In this document: positions 7,684-17,719 of the stretch, one piece after another
How the letters are laid out: the number at the start of each line of letters is the position of its first letter
How positions within the stretch are numbered: position 1 is the stretch's first letter
Assembly (NCBI GenBank): GCA_026706895.1
Contig: JAPOXW010000004.1
Location: 35,253-99,252, forward strand
DNA: 64,000 bases
Source: Gammaproteobacteria bacterium
GTDB taxonomy: Bacteria; Pseudomonadota; Gammaproteobacteria; Poriferisulfidales; Poriferisulfidaceae
Direction of reading: 5' to 3'
Made by a program: the position numbers and the translations under genes
Notes under the pieces: generated by a model
Seen by the model: the letters and a program-made list of their open reading frames with translations, nothing else
Told to the model about the DNA's origin: nothing
Databases searched by the model: none

Positions 7684-10485
7684 ATGAGGCGGATCGCCTG
7701 CCCCCTGCATATACCGCTTGGGGGGTATTGCGCCAAAACCATCCTGGAACATCACGCGGCGGCCCTGCCGGATCTGACCCACCTTGCAATCCTGGTACCG
7801 AATGTCGCGTCGGGCCGGGCTCTGCGGTCGGCATTGCTTGCCCACGTCGAATCCGACCACCAAGGGCTGCTTCTGCCTCCTATCCTGACTTTCCCGGCAT
7901 GGGCACGGCAGCACAGCCGCTTCGAGGGTACGGAAAACCATTTGTCCGAATTGCTGGACTTGGTGGGCGTCCTGCAAAAAAGCGAGACTTTGCGGTCTCT
8001 AGAGCAAGCGGACTTTTGGTCGCTCGCCCGCGAGATGATGGAATTGTTCGACCAGCTGTGGCTCAACGAAATCTCATTGCCATCGGGTCAGGAAGAATTG
8101 ACTTCACGACTTCAGGATTCCTACCATATTGCCGATGAGCCTCCTGAACAATTAGGTGACGAGGCTCGTATCATCCACCTGCTGTGGACTGCCTGGAGCA
8201 AAGGTTCAGGGAGCTTCCTTAGTTCGGGAAAATACTACCGCGAGGCTTTGCGACACCTGACTCCCCCTTCGGAGACACAAGCCATCTACATCTGTGGTCA
8301 CGACCGGCTTGCGGCAGCTGAAATCGAAGCACTTGAGCGACTCGATCAGGAAATTCCAGTTTCCATCCTCACCCGACCCAATTCTCTCATTTCCTTGGAT
8401 GCAGAGCCACCTACCGAGAGCATTTCGCCCTCTCCCCATGCCACTACCCTCCAAAAGGTTTTTGCACAGGAAGAATCCACCATGGTGGAACGTATGCGAG
8501 CCTGCCAGGCAGATTGCCCTGAAGATCCTCTGAAGGGTCGGCTTGCCACTTTTGTTGCGGAACAGGCGGAGCCTCACGCCCGCGCGATCGACATCCAGAT
8601 CCGGCGCTGGCTAAAGGAAGGCCGCCGGAAGATCGGACTGGTTACAGAGGATCGCAAATTGGCACGCCGGGTTCGCGCCTTACTGGAACGCGCTGGCATC
8701 CAGATCCAAGACTATGCCGGTTGGGCTCTCTCCACCACAAGTGCGGCCAGTACGATCGAGCGGTGGCTTGAATGCTTGAATCAGGAATTTCACTACTTGG
8801 CGCTTCTGGACATTCTTAAATCTCCATTCGTGCCCCTGAAAGGAACTTCCAGCGAATCGGGTCGAATCGGAGACTTCGAACATCTTCTGTATCGCCGCAA
8901 TATTCCCAGTGGTTTGGAAAACTATCGGCAGGTCGCAGATGGAGAACCTGACTGGCTGGACATGCTGGAGCAGATCGAGCAAGCTGCCCGCCCCTTGCTG
9001 GCACTGCGAGAGTCGACCGGCGGTGAGTATATGCGAGCCCTGCTGGAAAGCCTGGATCTTCTAGGCTGCCGGCCCTGTCTGGCGGGCGACGAAGTCGGAA
9101 AGCAGGTTTTGTCGGAACTGGACCGCATGTGTTTCCAATTGTCGCAAAGCGAGACCCGGCTGCCGAAATCCCAGTGGGATGCCCTATTGCGCTGGATGCT
9201 GGAACAACAGAACTTCCGACACAGATCCTCTCAAGACCTGGTTTCCCTGATTAATCTCAATCATGCCCATCTCACTCGATTCGACTGCCTGATCGTTGCC
9301 GGCATGGATTCCCGCCACTATCCGGGCACGGATTCCTCTTTCCTCGTATTCAACGACTCGGTTCGCGGCGATTTGGGGCTACCCACCCGCACCGAACTCA
9401 AGAAACTGGATCTGCAACGATTCCTGTCCCTGATCCTGTCCTCCGAGCAGGTTCTCCTAACCTACCAGAAAACCGACCAGGATGAGCCACTCCTGCCGAG
9501 CATCTGGTGGACCCAGATCGACGTGTTCCATCGCCTAGCGTACAAGGCTTCGCTCAAAGAACCATCCTTGTCCGTGCTCAGCCTGCATCCGGATGCCTGG
9601 GTACGGCCTCCCGGACTTCGAATTCGTGAGACTGCCCCCGAAATCATGCCGCATCCTCCCGCCAGCCCGGGCCTGCTGCCAAGCAGCATTTCGGCCAGCG
9701 GGCACCAGGCCTTGGTTGATTGCCCGTACCGCTTCTATGTCCGAGACATGCTTCGCATCCGGGAAACCGACATGATCCGCGAGGAAATGGATAGCTTGGA
9801 GTTCGGCAACTATGTCCATCAATGTCTGAATGCCTTCCACTCCGGCCTCCCCGGTGCTCCGGGACCGTGGCAAGGCCAAATAGATGGCCGCGAGGCTGCC
9901 GCGTTCAGGCTATTGCAAGAAATCGGGGTGTACTTCATGGACCGGCTGACGCCGAGCCTCTCGAACATGGTGTTCCTGGAGCAATGGAAATCCATCGCTC
10001 GGCGCTACATGAAGTCTCAACAATATTATGAAAAACATCAAGTTATTCTTGAAACTGAAAAAGAAGTAGAGCATAGGGTTGATAAAGGATTGGTGCTTTG
10101 CGGGCGCATTGACCGGATGGACGAGGATCAGGACGGGAATCGTATCGTGATCGACTACAAGACTGGCTCCAAAAGAATCTCCGAGGATGAAGTACAAAGC
10201 GGCGAACAGGTTCAATTAACCAGCTACGCGCTGATGACGGAACCGATCGGACGAGCCGAATACTGGTGGCTAAGCCAAGATCCGCAGAAAAAAATACCTT
10301 TGACATCCGTGGAGGGCGAATTTCTGGAAGCGCTCGGCCGAAAAGTGCACAGCCGGCTACGTGAGATGTTTCAGGACTTGCGTGCAAGCCATGAAATGCC
10401 GGCTCATGGAGACGAAGCGACTTGCGCTTTTTGCTATGCGCAAGGAGTGTGTCGCAAGGACGTGGAAATCGGAAGTTCCGCGTAA
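7684..10485 (+). CDS. AddB-like PD-(D/E)XK nuclease / probable DNA repair protein
   Basis: 933 aa; inactivated-helicase-like body; C-terminal GRIDRMDEDQDGNRIVIDYKTGS nuclease motif; CPYRFYVRDML and CAFCYAQGVC cysteines typical of AddB-type Fe-S nucleases; starts right after the fdxA stop. Confidence 0.8.
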   Translation: MRRIACPLHIPLGGYCAKTILEHHAAALPDLTHLAILVPNVASGRALRSALLAHVESDHQGLLLPPILTFPAWARQHSRFEGTENHLSELLDLVGVLQKSETLRSLEQADFWSLAREMMELFDQLWLNEISLPSGQEELTSRLQDSYHIADEPPEQLGDEARIIHLLWTAWSKGSGSFLSSGKYYREALRHLTPPSETQAIYICGHDRLAAAEIEALERLDQEIPVSILTRPNSLISLDAEPPTESISPSPHATTLQKVFAQEESTMVERMRACQADCPEDPLKGRLATFVAEQAEPHARAIDIQIRRWLKEGRRKIGLVTEDRKLARRVRALLERAGIQIQDYAGWALSTTSAASTIERWLECLNQEFHYLALLDILKSPFVPLKGTSSESGRIGDFEHLLYRRNIPSGLENYRQVADGEPDWLDMLEQIEQAARPLLALRESTGGEYMRALLESLDLLGCRPCLAGDEVGKQVLSELDRMCFQLSQSETRLPKSQWDALLRWMLEQQNFRHRSSQDLVSLINLNHAHLTRFDCLIVAGMDSRHYPGTDSSFLVFNDSVRGDLGLPTRTELKKLDLQRFLSLILSSEQVLLTYQKTDQDEPLLPSIWWTQIDVFHRLAYKASLKEPSLSVLSLHPDAWVRPPGLRIRETAPEIMPHPPASPGLLPSSISASGHQALVDCPYRFYVRDMLRIRETDMIREEMDSLEFGNYVHQCLNAFHSGLPGAPGPWQGQIDGREAAAFRLLQEIGVYFMDRLTPSLSNMVFLEQWKSIARRYMKSQQYYEKHQVILETEKEVEHRVDKGLVLCGRIDRMDEDQDGNRIVIDYKTGSKRISEDEVQSGEQVQLTSYALMTEPIGRAEYWWLSQDPQKKIPLTSVEGEFLEALGRKVHSRLREMFQDLRASHEMPAHGDEATCAFCYAQGVCRKDVEIGSSA

Positions 10486-10499
10486 TCCAGCTTTTCTAG

Positions 10500-10528
10500 C
10501 CATCGCCTCGGCGATGGTTTTTCTTTTT
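10500..10528 (+). terminator. Rho-independent terminator
   Basis: CCATCGCC-TC-GGCGATGG followed by TTTTTCTTTTT. Confidence 0.85.
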
Positions 10529-11327
10529 AAGATGCTGCTTCCGGGTCCGCTACGGTTCCTGCCTCGAAAGAATTGGTTTTTACGCCCAACTCTTCAAGTG
10601 TCTTGCATAGCAGGAGGAGATCTTCCAGCGACTGAGCCTTCCCCTGCGGCCGACGGAGCAGATAGGCCGGGTGGTAGGTGGGAATGACGGGGATTCCTGA
10701 TTTTGACATCTCAAATACGGTGCCGCGCAACCGACCAATGGGCGTCTCCACCTCTAGGAGGTTGTGCGCTGCCACGGCACCCAACGCCAGTATGACTTTT
10801 GGCTGGATCAAATCAATTTGGCGATCCAGATAGGGTCGGCATGTCTCCGCCTGCTCCGGCGTCGGGTTTTCATTGTTCGGCGGACGGCATTTCAGGATAT
10901 TCGCAATGAACACCTGCTCCCGGCTTAGTCCGATTGTCTCCAGCATGCTGTCCAGTAGCTTTCCGGCTCGACCGACGAATGGTTCTCCTTGAGCATCCTC
11001 ATCTGCTCCGGGTGCCTCACCAATCAGCATAAGGTCTGCATTTTCATTTCCCACACCGAAGACCGTATTCTTCCGGGTCCGGTGCAATTCGCAGAGAACG
11101 CATCCCGAAACCTCCTTGCGTATCACACGCCATTTGCGAAGGTGTTGTGCATCGGCGTCGAGCGTCAGGGTCGTGGTGGACTTCTCCTCATCTATCTCTT
11201 CAGCAGCCTCAGGGGCCGCTAATTCACCGTCTCCCTGCGATTCCTTTGCTGCCCCATCTGCTGCACTCTGATCTCGATGGCTCCATCGACTCAGGCCTAA
11301 CTCTTCGAGGTGTGGATCACTAGGCAT
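10527..11327 (-). CDS. Uracil-DNA glycosylase, family 4
   Basis: CVLCELHRTRKNTVFGVGNENADLMLIGEAPGADEDAQGEPFVGRAGKLLDSML, VFIANILKCRPPNN, IPTYHPAYLLR. Confidence 0.92.
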   Translation of the reverse strand: MPSDPHLEELGLSRWSHRDQSAADGAAKESQGDGELAAPEAAEEIDEEKSTTTLTLDADAQHLRKWRVIRKEVSGCVLCELHRTRKNTVFGVGNENADLMLIGEAPGADEDAQGEPFVGRAGKLLDSMLETIGLSREQVFIANILKCRPPNNENPTPEQAETCRPYLDRQIDLIQPKVILALGAVAAHNLLEVETPIGRLRGTVFEMSKSGIPVIPTYHPAYLLRRPQGKAQSLEDLLLLCKTLEELGVKTNSFEAGTVADPEAAS

Positions 11328-11357
11328 GATTTTGCGGTCGGATATCAGGCTCTGGCT

Positions 11358-12896
11358 TTATATGTGATCCAGTTGCGGATGCATTCGGCCAGGTTCTCGG
11401 ATCAGTTTCCCAAGCGCATTCAGGTACGCATGCGCAGATGCAATCACGATGTCCGTGTGTGCGCCTTGTCCATTGACCACCACGCCATTTTTTCTCAGGC
11501 GCACGGTCACCTCGCCCTGGGCATCCGTCCCGGTCGTGATGTTGTTGACCGAATACAGCTGCAATTCGGACTCCGAATTGACGATTTCCTCAATCGCTCT
11601 GAACGACGCATCGACTGGCCCTCCCCCCGAGGCTTCCCCGTCGAATTGCTCATTGCCCCGCGCCAAGGTGACACGCGCCACAGGCGTTGTCCCGACTTTC
11701 GAAGTGACCTCGAGGTCAATCAGCTGATAAACCCCTTGATCCGATTGATCGGCTTCCACCAGCGCCAATCTCCGCAGGTCATCGTCATAGATTTCATGCT
11801 TGCGGTCCGCCAATTCCTTAAAATGGGCGAAAAAGGCATCCATTTCGTCATCCTCGATCATGATGCCGAGCTTCTGGATACGATCCATGATGGCACGCCG
11901 TCCGGAATGTTTCCCCAAGACGATTCGATTGTCGGACCAACCCACATCCTGAGCACGCATGATTTCATAGGTTTCCCGGTACTTGAGCACGCCGTCCTGA
12001 TGAATACCGGATTCATGCGCAAATGCATTGGCTCCCACGATTGCTTTATTCGGCTGTACTGGAAAACCCGTCACACTGGAAACAAGGCGTGAAGTCGGCA
12101 CGATCTGGGTCGTGTTGATTTCAGTATCGCAATCAAACACGTCTTGGCGCGTACGCACGGCCATGACGATCTCTTCAAGCGAGGCATTCCCTGCCCGCTC
12201 CCCCAAACCGTTGATCGTGCATTCGACTTGGCGGGCGCCACAGCGCACGGCTGACAGAGAGTTGGCGACAGCCAAACCCAAGTCGTTATGGCAGTGAACC
12301 GAAAACACAGCCTGATCCGAATTCGGAATACGCCCGATCAATTCTCCCACCAGTTCGCCGAACTGAAATGGCAGGCTGTATCCCACCGTGTCCGGAATGT
12401 TGATGGTTCCGGCTCCTGCCGCGATCACCGCCTCGACGATTCGGCATAGGAAATCCCGCTCCGAACGTCCGGCATCCTCTGGAGAGAATTCCACATCGTC
12501 GGTATATTTCCGAGCCCGTTTCACTGCCGCCACGGCATGGTCGATCACCTGTTCCGGTTGCATGTGGAGCTTTTGCTCCATATGGATCGGAGAGGTCGCA
12601 ATGAATGTATGGATGCGGGGGCGCGCGGCCGTCCTCAGTGCTTCGCCGGCCCGATCGATGTCTTTGTCCAAAGCACGCGCCAGGCCGCAGACTGTACTGC
12701 CAGTAACCGCCTTTCCGATCTGCTTTACGGATTCGAATTCGTCCGGACTGGCAATCGGAAATCCCGCTTCAATAACATCGACACGCATTTTTTCCAAGGC
12801 ACGGGCGATATTCAGCTTCTCGTCCCTTGTCATGGAAGCCCCGGGGCTCTGCTCACCGTCCCGGAGTGTGGTATCGAAAATGATCAACTTGTCCAT
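11358..12896 (-). CDS. leuA: 2-isopropylmalate synthase
   Basis: [23 protein letters not shown]..., [13 protein letters not shown], and the C-terminal regulatory domain. Confidence 0.96.
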   Translation of the reverse strand: MDKLIIFDTTLRDGEQSPGASMTRDEKLNIARALEKMRVDVIEAGFPIASPDEFESVKQIGKAVTGSTVCGLARALDKDIDRAGEALRTAARPRIHTFIATSPIHMEQKLHMQPEQVIDHAVAAVKRARKYTDDVEFSPEDAGRSERDFLCRIVEAVIAAGAGTINIPDTVGYSLPFQFGELVGELIGRIPNSDQAVFSVHCHNDLGLAVANSLSAVRCGARQVECTINGLGERAGNASLEEIVMAVRTRQDVFDCDTEINTTQIVPTSRLVSSVTGFPVQPNKAIVGANAFAHESGIHQDGVLKYRETYEIMRAQDVGWSDNRIVLGKHSGRRAIMDRIQKLGIMIEDDEMDAFFAHFKELADRKHEIYDDDLRRLALVEADQSDQGVYQLIDLEVTSKVGTTPVARVTLARGNEQFDGEASGGGPVDASFRAIEEIVNSESELQLYSVNNITTGTDAQGEVTVRLRKNGVVVNGQGAHTDIVIASAHAYLNALGKLIREPGRMHPQLDHI

Positions 12897-13192
12897 TTCT
12901 GGATATTCCCTTGGCTTTGGCCCCACTATTGAAGGGGCATTGGGTCAACTGTTGGTTCTAGGCGTTTTACGCGCCAAATCAATTGTAGAGTCGTGTAATT
13001 CTGCCGCTATCGCGGCAGCAGGGAAGCAGACCGAAGCAAAGCAACACGGCGCGCGGCCGGGTCGGGGGAATGGGAATCGTACGAACTTTTCATCACGGTG
13101 TTAGTCGGTACGGCTTCTAGAATAACCCATTTTCGACTTTTCCGCCAACAAGAATCGGCAAATACCTGCTCGCAGAGTGCAGGAGATTCCAA

Positions 13193-13999
13193 TCAGGCGA
13201 ACGAGGGCCGCCGGCGGTGGTAGTGCTTGACGTCGCGGAAACTTTCGCCGCCTTCGTCGGTCCCAGCTCCCAAATACAACTCTTGTACATCTGCCCGTCC
13301 CATCAGTTCTTCGGAGGGACCACGCAGCATGACTCGTCCGTTTTCAACCACATAGGCTTCAGTCGCGTATTTGAGCGCGATCCGGGCATTCTGTTCGGCA
13401 ACCAGGAAACTCACCCCTTCGTTCTTGTTGAGGTTCTGCACGATTTCGAACACTTCTTCAACCAATTGCGGAGCAATACCCATGGACGGTTCGTCAAGCA
13501 GAATGAGTTTCGGACGCGACATCAGGGCCCGGCCGATGGCAACCATCTGCTGCTCGCCGCCGGAGGTGAAGCCGGCTTCACTTTTCCTGCGCACCTTAAT
13601 GCGGGGAAAGTATTCGTAGACCAATTCCAGATCCTTTTTCGCCTGTGCACGGTCTTCGTGGATGAATGCGCCTGTCATCAGGTTCTCTTCCACCGTCAGA
13701 TGCGAGAAGCAGTGCCGCCCCTCCAGCACCTGCGAGACACCGCTTTTCACCAGGTCATATGCGCTCATTCCCGCAGTATCTTCACCGAGAAGCTCAATCG
13801 AACCCTTGCTGATCTCTCCACGTTCAGCCGGCAATAAGTTGGAGCATGCCTTGAGGGTTGTCGTCTTGCCGGCCCCGTTGGCGCCCAGCAACGAAACGAT
13901 GGCGCCCTTCTTTACCTGCAGACTGATGCCGCGCAAAGCCAGAATCACGCGGGCATAAGTAACTTCGATATTGTTGATGGACAGCAAGACATCGGTCAT
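13193..13999 (-). CDS. Branched-chain-type ABC transporter ATP-binding protein (LivF-like)
   Basis: GANGAGKTTTLKA Walker A, TSGGEQQM signature, LLDEPSMGIAP. Confidence 0.92.
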   Translation of the reverse strand: MTDVLLSINNIEVTYARVILALRGISLQVKKGAIVSLLGANGAGKTTTLKACSNLLPAERGEISKGSIELLGEDTAGMSAYDLVKSGVSQVLEGRHCFSHLTVEENLMTGAFIHEDRAQAKKDLELVYEYFPRIKVRRKSEAGFTSGGEQQMVAIGRALMSRPKLILLDEPSMGIAPQLVEEVFEIVQNLNKNEGVSFLVAEQNARIALKYATEAYVVENGRVMLRGPSEELMGRADVQELYLGAGTDEGGESFRDVKHYHRRRPSFA

Positions 14000-14082
14000 G
14001 ATTCTAGCTCCAGTTGGGTGGGGCTGAGTCTGAGGCGAAGCGAAACACGCTTGGCGTCAGAGGCAACTTTTTCTACAAGTCG

Positions 14083-14096
14083 TCCCTCTAGAGGGA
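14083..14096. repeat. Perfect 14-nt palindrome TCCCTCTAGAGGGA
   Basis: Direct reading; intercistronic between the substrate-binding protein gene and livF-like gene. Confidence 0.7.
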
Positions 14097-14104
14097 AGAG
14101 GTCG

Positions 14105-14124
14105 GGCGGGGGTTGCCCCCCGCC
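14105..14124 (-). promoter_or_regulatory. Very stable intercistronic hairpin (8-bp GC stem, GCAA tetraloop on the transcript)
   Basis: Minus strand reads GGCGGGGG-GCAA-CCCCCGCC, immediately downstream of the substrate-binding protein gene. Confidence 0.7.
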
Positions 14125-14150
14125 GTTCCTCTGAATGCATACCGTTTCGA

Positions 14151-15497
14151 TCAGACGTCGAAATCGTCGCGCTGTGCGGGATCGTTGCAATCACGCGGGG
14201 TAATACCCTCGTTTGCGATTGCATTTTCCGCCTTGGCATCGATGATGGCCTGAGAAAGCTCAACGTCACCATCAATCCAGTCACTTGCGACTTCCCACTT
14301 CGTCTCGGCATAGACCCAACGCATGAACTTGGCCTGGTGGCCGCCTACATGGTCCATGCAGTTGGTCTTGATCTCCGGAACCAGACCGTTAGCGCCCAAC
14401 TCGGTCAGGCGTGCAGTGTCCAGGTTCAGGTTCTCAAAGCCCCAGCGCACCTGAGCGGAATTGACGTCAGCCCCGAAACGAGCCTGAGCGACACGAACCG
14501 CCTCCAGATGGATGACACCAGCCATCACGCCGAGGTTCCAGTAGTTGGAACCAATACGGGATTTGTCTTCCAGGTCACCCTGACCTTGGTCATACAGCTT
14601 TGCAACGATCTCATCGATCACCGTAGCCACACGACCCGTCGGGTGCGTAGTAATGGCCTGATAGCCATTGGCGGAAGAGCCAGCCGGCTTCACGTCACCA
14701 TCGTCATTGCTCCAAATGTTGCCGATCAGGTTGGAAATCGGGAAGCCCATGCGGACACCAGTCTGCATGGCAACCGGATTCATCACACCCCAGCCGCGCA
14801 GCACCACGTAGTCAGGCTTCGAGCGGCGGATTTTCAGCCACTGTGAAGTCTGCTCGTTGCCCGGATGGGGAACTTCGATCGCTTCAGATGAGCAATTATG
14901 CTTCTCGCAAAGCATGTGCGTGAATTCAACTGCCTCACGGCCATAAGTGGAGCCGTGGAACAGCAGGACGATCTTCTTGCCCGCCAGATTCTCCATGCCG
15001 CCTTCCAACTCGCCGATGTAGGCCGTGATGATGGAATGCTCGTCATAGGTGTTAATACCTGGCATGAAGTAGTACGGGAAGACGTCACCGCGCTGACCTT
15101 CGGTACGGCCGTGGTTGACTGCGATGATGGCAATCTTATCCTTACGGCCCTGCGCGACTAGAGAAGTGGAAATACCCACGGACAGAGGATCGAAGAACAG
15201 AGCTTGCTTGCCCTGGAATTCTTTCTGCCGGTGATAGCACTCCACACCCTTTTGGTCATTGTAGTTGGTCTCACACTCATTCCAGATGATTTTCATGCCA
15301 CCGACACCGCCTTCGGTCATGTTCATCAACGTGTAGTAGTCGATGATTCCACCGAAGTAGCCGGTGCCACCCGTTGCGTACGGTCCCACTCGATAGACCG
15401 GCATGGGGATGTAGACTTCCCCTTCGGCCATCACGGGAGCGGTCGCAGACATGGCGGTGGCCATAGCGAGACCTGTTATCCAAAGTTTGGTTTTCAT
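14151..15497 (-). CDS. ABC transporter periplasmic substrate-binding protein (branched-chain amino acid family)
   Basis: 448 aa, signal peptide MKTKLWITGLAMATAMSATAPVMAEGEVYIPMPVYRVGPYA; sits in the liv-type cluster. Confidence 0.88.
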   Translation of the reverse strand: MKTKLWITGLAMATAMSATAPVMAEGEVYIPMPVYRVGPYATGGTGYFGGIIDYYTLMNMTEGGVGGMKIIWNECETNYNDQKGVECYHRQKEFQGKQALFFDPLSVGISTSLVAQGRKDKIAIIAVNHGRTEGQRGDVFPYYFMPGINTYDEHSIITAYIGELEGGMENLAGKKIVLLFHGSTYGREAVEFTHMLCEKHNCSSEAIEVPHPGNEQTSQWLKIRRSKPDYVVLRGWGVMNPVAMQTGVRMGFPISNLIGNIWSNDDGDVKPAGSSANGYQAITTHPTGRVATVIDEIVAKLYDQGQGDLEDKSRIGSNYWNLGVMAGVIHLEAVRVAQARFGADVNSAQVRWGFENLNLDTARLTELGANGLVPEIKTNCMDHVGGHQAKFMRWVYAETKWEVASDWIDGDVELSQAIIDAKAENAIANEGITPRDCNDPAQRDDFDV

Positions 15498-15672
15498 AAT
15501 TTCTTTTGCCCTCCTATAAGAGGCTTTTTAGTTATGAGCTTGCAGTTAACTGCTTTTCAGCAAGCCCCTTTGTACACCCAAACTTCCCTTTTAGCAAGTG
15601 CTCTCAGAGAGATTCAGGAGTAGTTATGGAAAATCAATAGGTTAGATTTTGTCTCTACGGCCCCGGCGCAGG

Positions 15673-16764
15673 TCAGTGCGGAAATGGCCAAGTTCGCAAT
15701 TTCTGCTTCGCCGTCGCCCACAGTGCGGCCAATCCACCCGGTTCGCGGATCAGCAACGCGATGATCAGGATGCCATACGTAATCTTGGCGACGTTGTCCA
15801 CCACTGCGGTATCAAAGGCCCCTTTAAACAGGTAATCGCCTGCCCAGGAAAAGAGGATCGGAAATTCGTACACCAGGACGGTGCCGTAGAACGATCCCGC
15901 AATCGAGCCGAGCCCGCCGATAATCGCCATGAACAGGATCTCGAACGAGCGGTTCATCTCAAAAGTGCGGATTCCCAGCACCTGCAGATAGGCATAGCAG
16001 AATAGCGCCCCGCCCACGCCGCAGTAGAAACAACTGACGAAGAACGCCAGCATCTTGGTGCGTATCACCGGGATGCCGATCACGCTGGCCGCGATGTCCA
16101 TGTCGCGGACCGCCATGAAGTTCCGTCCGGTCGCACTTCGCATTAAGTTTTTGGCAAATAGCGCGAGCGCGGTGACTATGCCAAGTGACATCAGGTACTT
16201 GGCCTCGAAACTGGCCATGTCCACGTCGAAGGTCTCCCCGATACCGAACAAGTCGAAGTGGTGATCCGGCAGGGTGACCGTGGCAGTCGCATAGTTCAGG
16301 AAGTACGGATAGGAGCGGAAGAACCATAGCGCGAAATACTGCGCCGCCAATGTCGATACCAGCAGGTAGAAGCCTTTAATTCGGATACTGGGCAGACCGA
16401 AGATGATGCCAATCACGCCGGTCACCGAGCCCGCCAACACCATCGCCAGCGGCAGATTCATCCATTCCGGGCTGCGCAGCATGATGTTGAACGTGAAGAA
16501 TGCGCCAAAGCACATAAAACCAGCCGTGCCGAGCGACAGCTGCCCGGTCATGCCGGTGAGAAGGTTCAGGCCGAGTGCGGCAGTGCCGTAGGCCAGGATC
16601 GGGATCAAGTGGGCCGCCAACCAATAGTCGCTGGCGATAAAGGGCACGACAAAGATCATGAACAACATGAACACGGCCATCGCCCATTTGTCGAAAGGAA
16701 TCGGAAAGAGCTTCCGATCCTCAAGGTAGCTGGTAATGAATGTGCCGGTTTCGCGATAAATCAT
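15673..16764 (-). CDS. ABC transporter permease (LivM-like)
   Basis: LNLLTGMTGQLSLGTAGFMCFGAFFTF, multi-TM protein. Confidence 0.9.
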   Translation of the reverse strand: MIYRETGTFITSYLEDRKLFPIPFDKWAMAVFMLFMIFVVPFIASDYWLAAHLIPILAYGTAALGLNLLTGMTGQLSLGTAGFMCFGAFFTFNIMLRSPEWMNLPLAMVLAGSVTGVIGIIFGLPSIRIKGFYLLVSTLAAQYFALWFFRSYPYFLNYATATVTLPDHHFDLFGIGETFDVDMASFEAKYLMSLGIVTALALFAKNLMRSATGRNFMAVRDMDIAASVIGIPVIRTKMLAFFVSCFYCGVGGALFCYAYLQVLGIRTFEMNRSFEILFMAIIGGLGSIAGSFYGTVLVYEFPILFSWAGDYLFKGAFDTAVVDNVAKITYGILIIALLIREPGGLAALWATAKQKLRTWPFPH

Positions 16765-16766
16765 AG

Positions 16767-17708
16767 CTAGACTCTTTCAATAGTTTTCAGCCCAAACAGC
16801 CCAGATGGTCTAAACAGCAAGAAGACCAAAGCGATGAAATAGGAGAACCAGGTTTCGATGCCCTGCACGCCTATCAAGTCACCCAGATAGATCTCGCCCA
16901 ACTTTTCACCGACCCCAATAATCAGGCCACCCACGATGGCGCCGGGAATCGAGGTCAGGCCGCCAATCAGAATCACCGGCAGTGCTTTGAGCACCGCCTC
17001 CACTAGCGTGAACGAGACGCTGACTCGCTCAGCCCACAACAGGCCCGCAATCAGCGCGATGATGCCGGTCACGGCCCACACCAGTGCCCACACCCGGGAC
17101 AACGGGATACCCACCGCCATGGCGGCTAGGTGGTCGTCGGAGACAGCGCGCAACGACATCCCGGTCCGAGTCTTCTGGAAGAAAACTGCCAATATCAAAA
17201 TCATGGTGCCCGCCACGATCGTGGCAAAGACGTCAAACTTGGATATCAGAATATCCAGCCATTCAATGTAGTCAACGACGAAAATCGTCATATTGACCGG
17301 ATCCAGCAGTGCCAGATCCAGGAAGTCCGCCAACTGCAGACCGTGGATTGCAGAGTCCCACATGTATTGGGCCAAGCCTTCGATCAAGATCGCCAGACCG
17401 ACCGTTGCCATGAACAGCGACAGCAACGACTGGTTGGCCAGCGGGCGCATCATGAATCGCTCCACGAGAATTCCGAATACCACCATGGTGCCCATCGAGA
17501 CGGGCAGCGCCACCCAGAAATTCACTCCGCCCTCGGTCAGTTTGACGAAAGTCAATGCCGCGAACAGCAGCATGGTGCCCTGCGCGAAATTGAAAATTCC
17601 AGAAGACTTATAGATCAGCACGAAGCCGATTGCCACCAGCGAGTACATAACGCCGGACATCAGTCCACCGACGATCAGTTCGGTGAAAAAGACCCAGTCG
17701 AAACCCAT
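16767..17708 (-). CDS. ABC transporter permease (LivH-like)
   Basis: GGLMSGVMYSLVAIGFVLIYKSSGIFNFAQGTMLL. Confidence 0.9.
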   Translation of the reverse strand: MGFDWVFFTELIVGGLMSGVMYSLVAIGFVLIYKSSGIFNFAQGTMLLFAALTFVKLTEGGVNFWVALPVSMGTMVVFGILVERFMMRPLANQSLLSLFMATVGLAILIEGLAQYMWDSAIHGLQLADFLDLALLDPVNMTIFVVDYIEWLDILISKFDVFATIVAGTMILILAVFFQKTRTGMSLRAVSDDHLAAMAVGIPLSRVWALVWAVTGIIALIAGLLWAERVSVSFTLVEAVLKALPVILIGGLTSIPGAIVGGLIIGVGEKLGEIYLGDLIGVQGIETWFSYFIALVFLLFRPSGLFGLKTIERV

Positions 17709-17719
17709 GCTCGTCTCCC

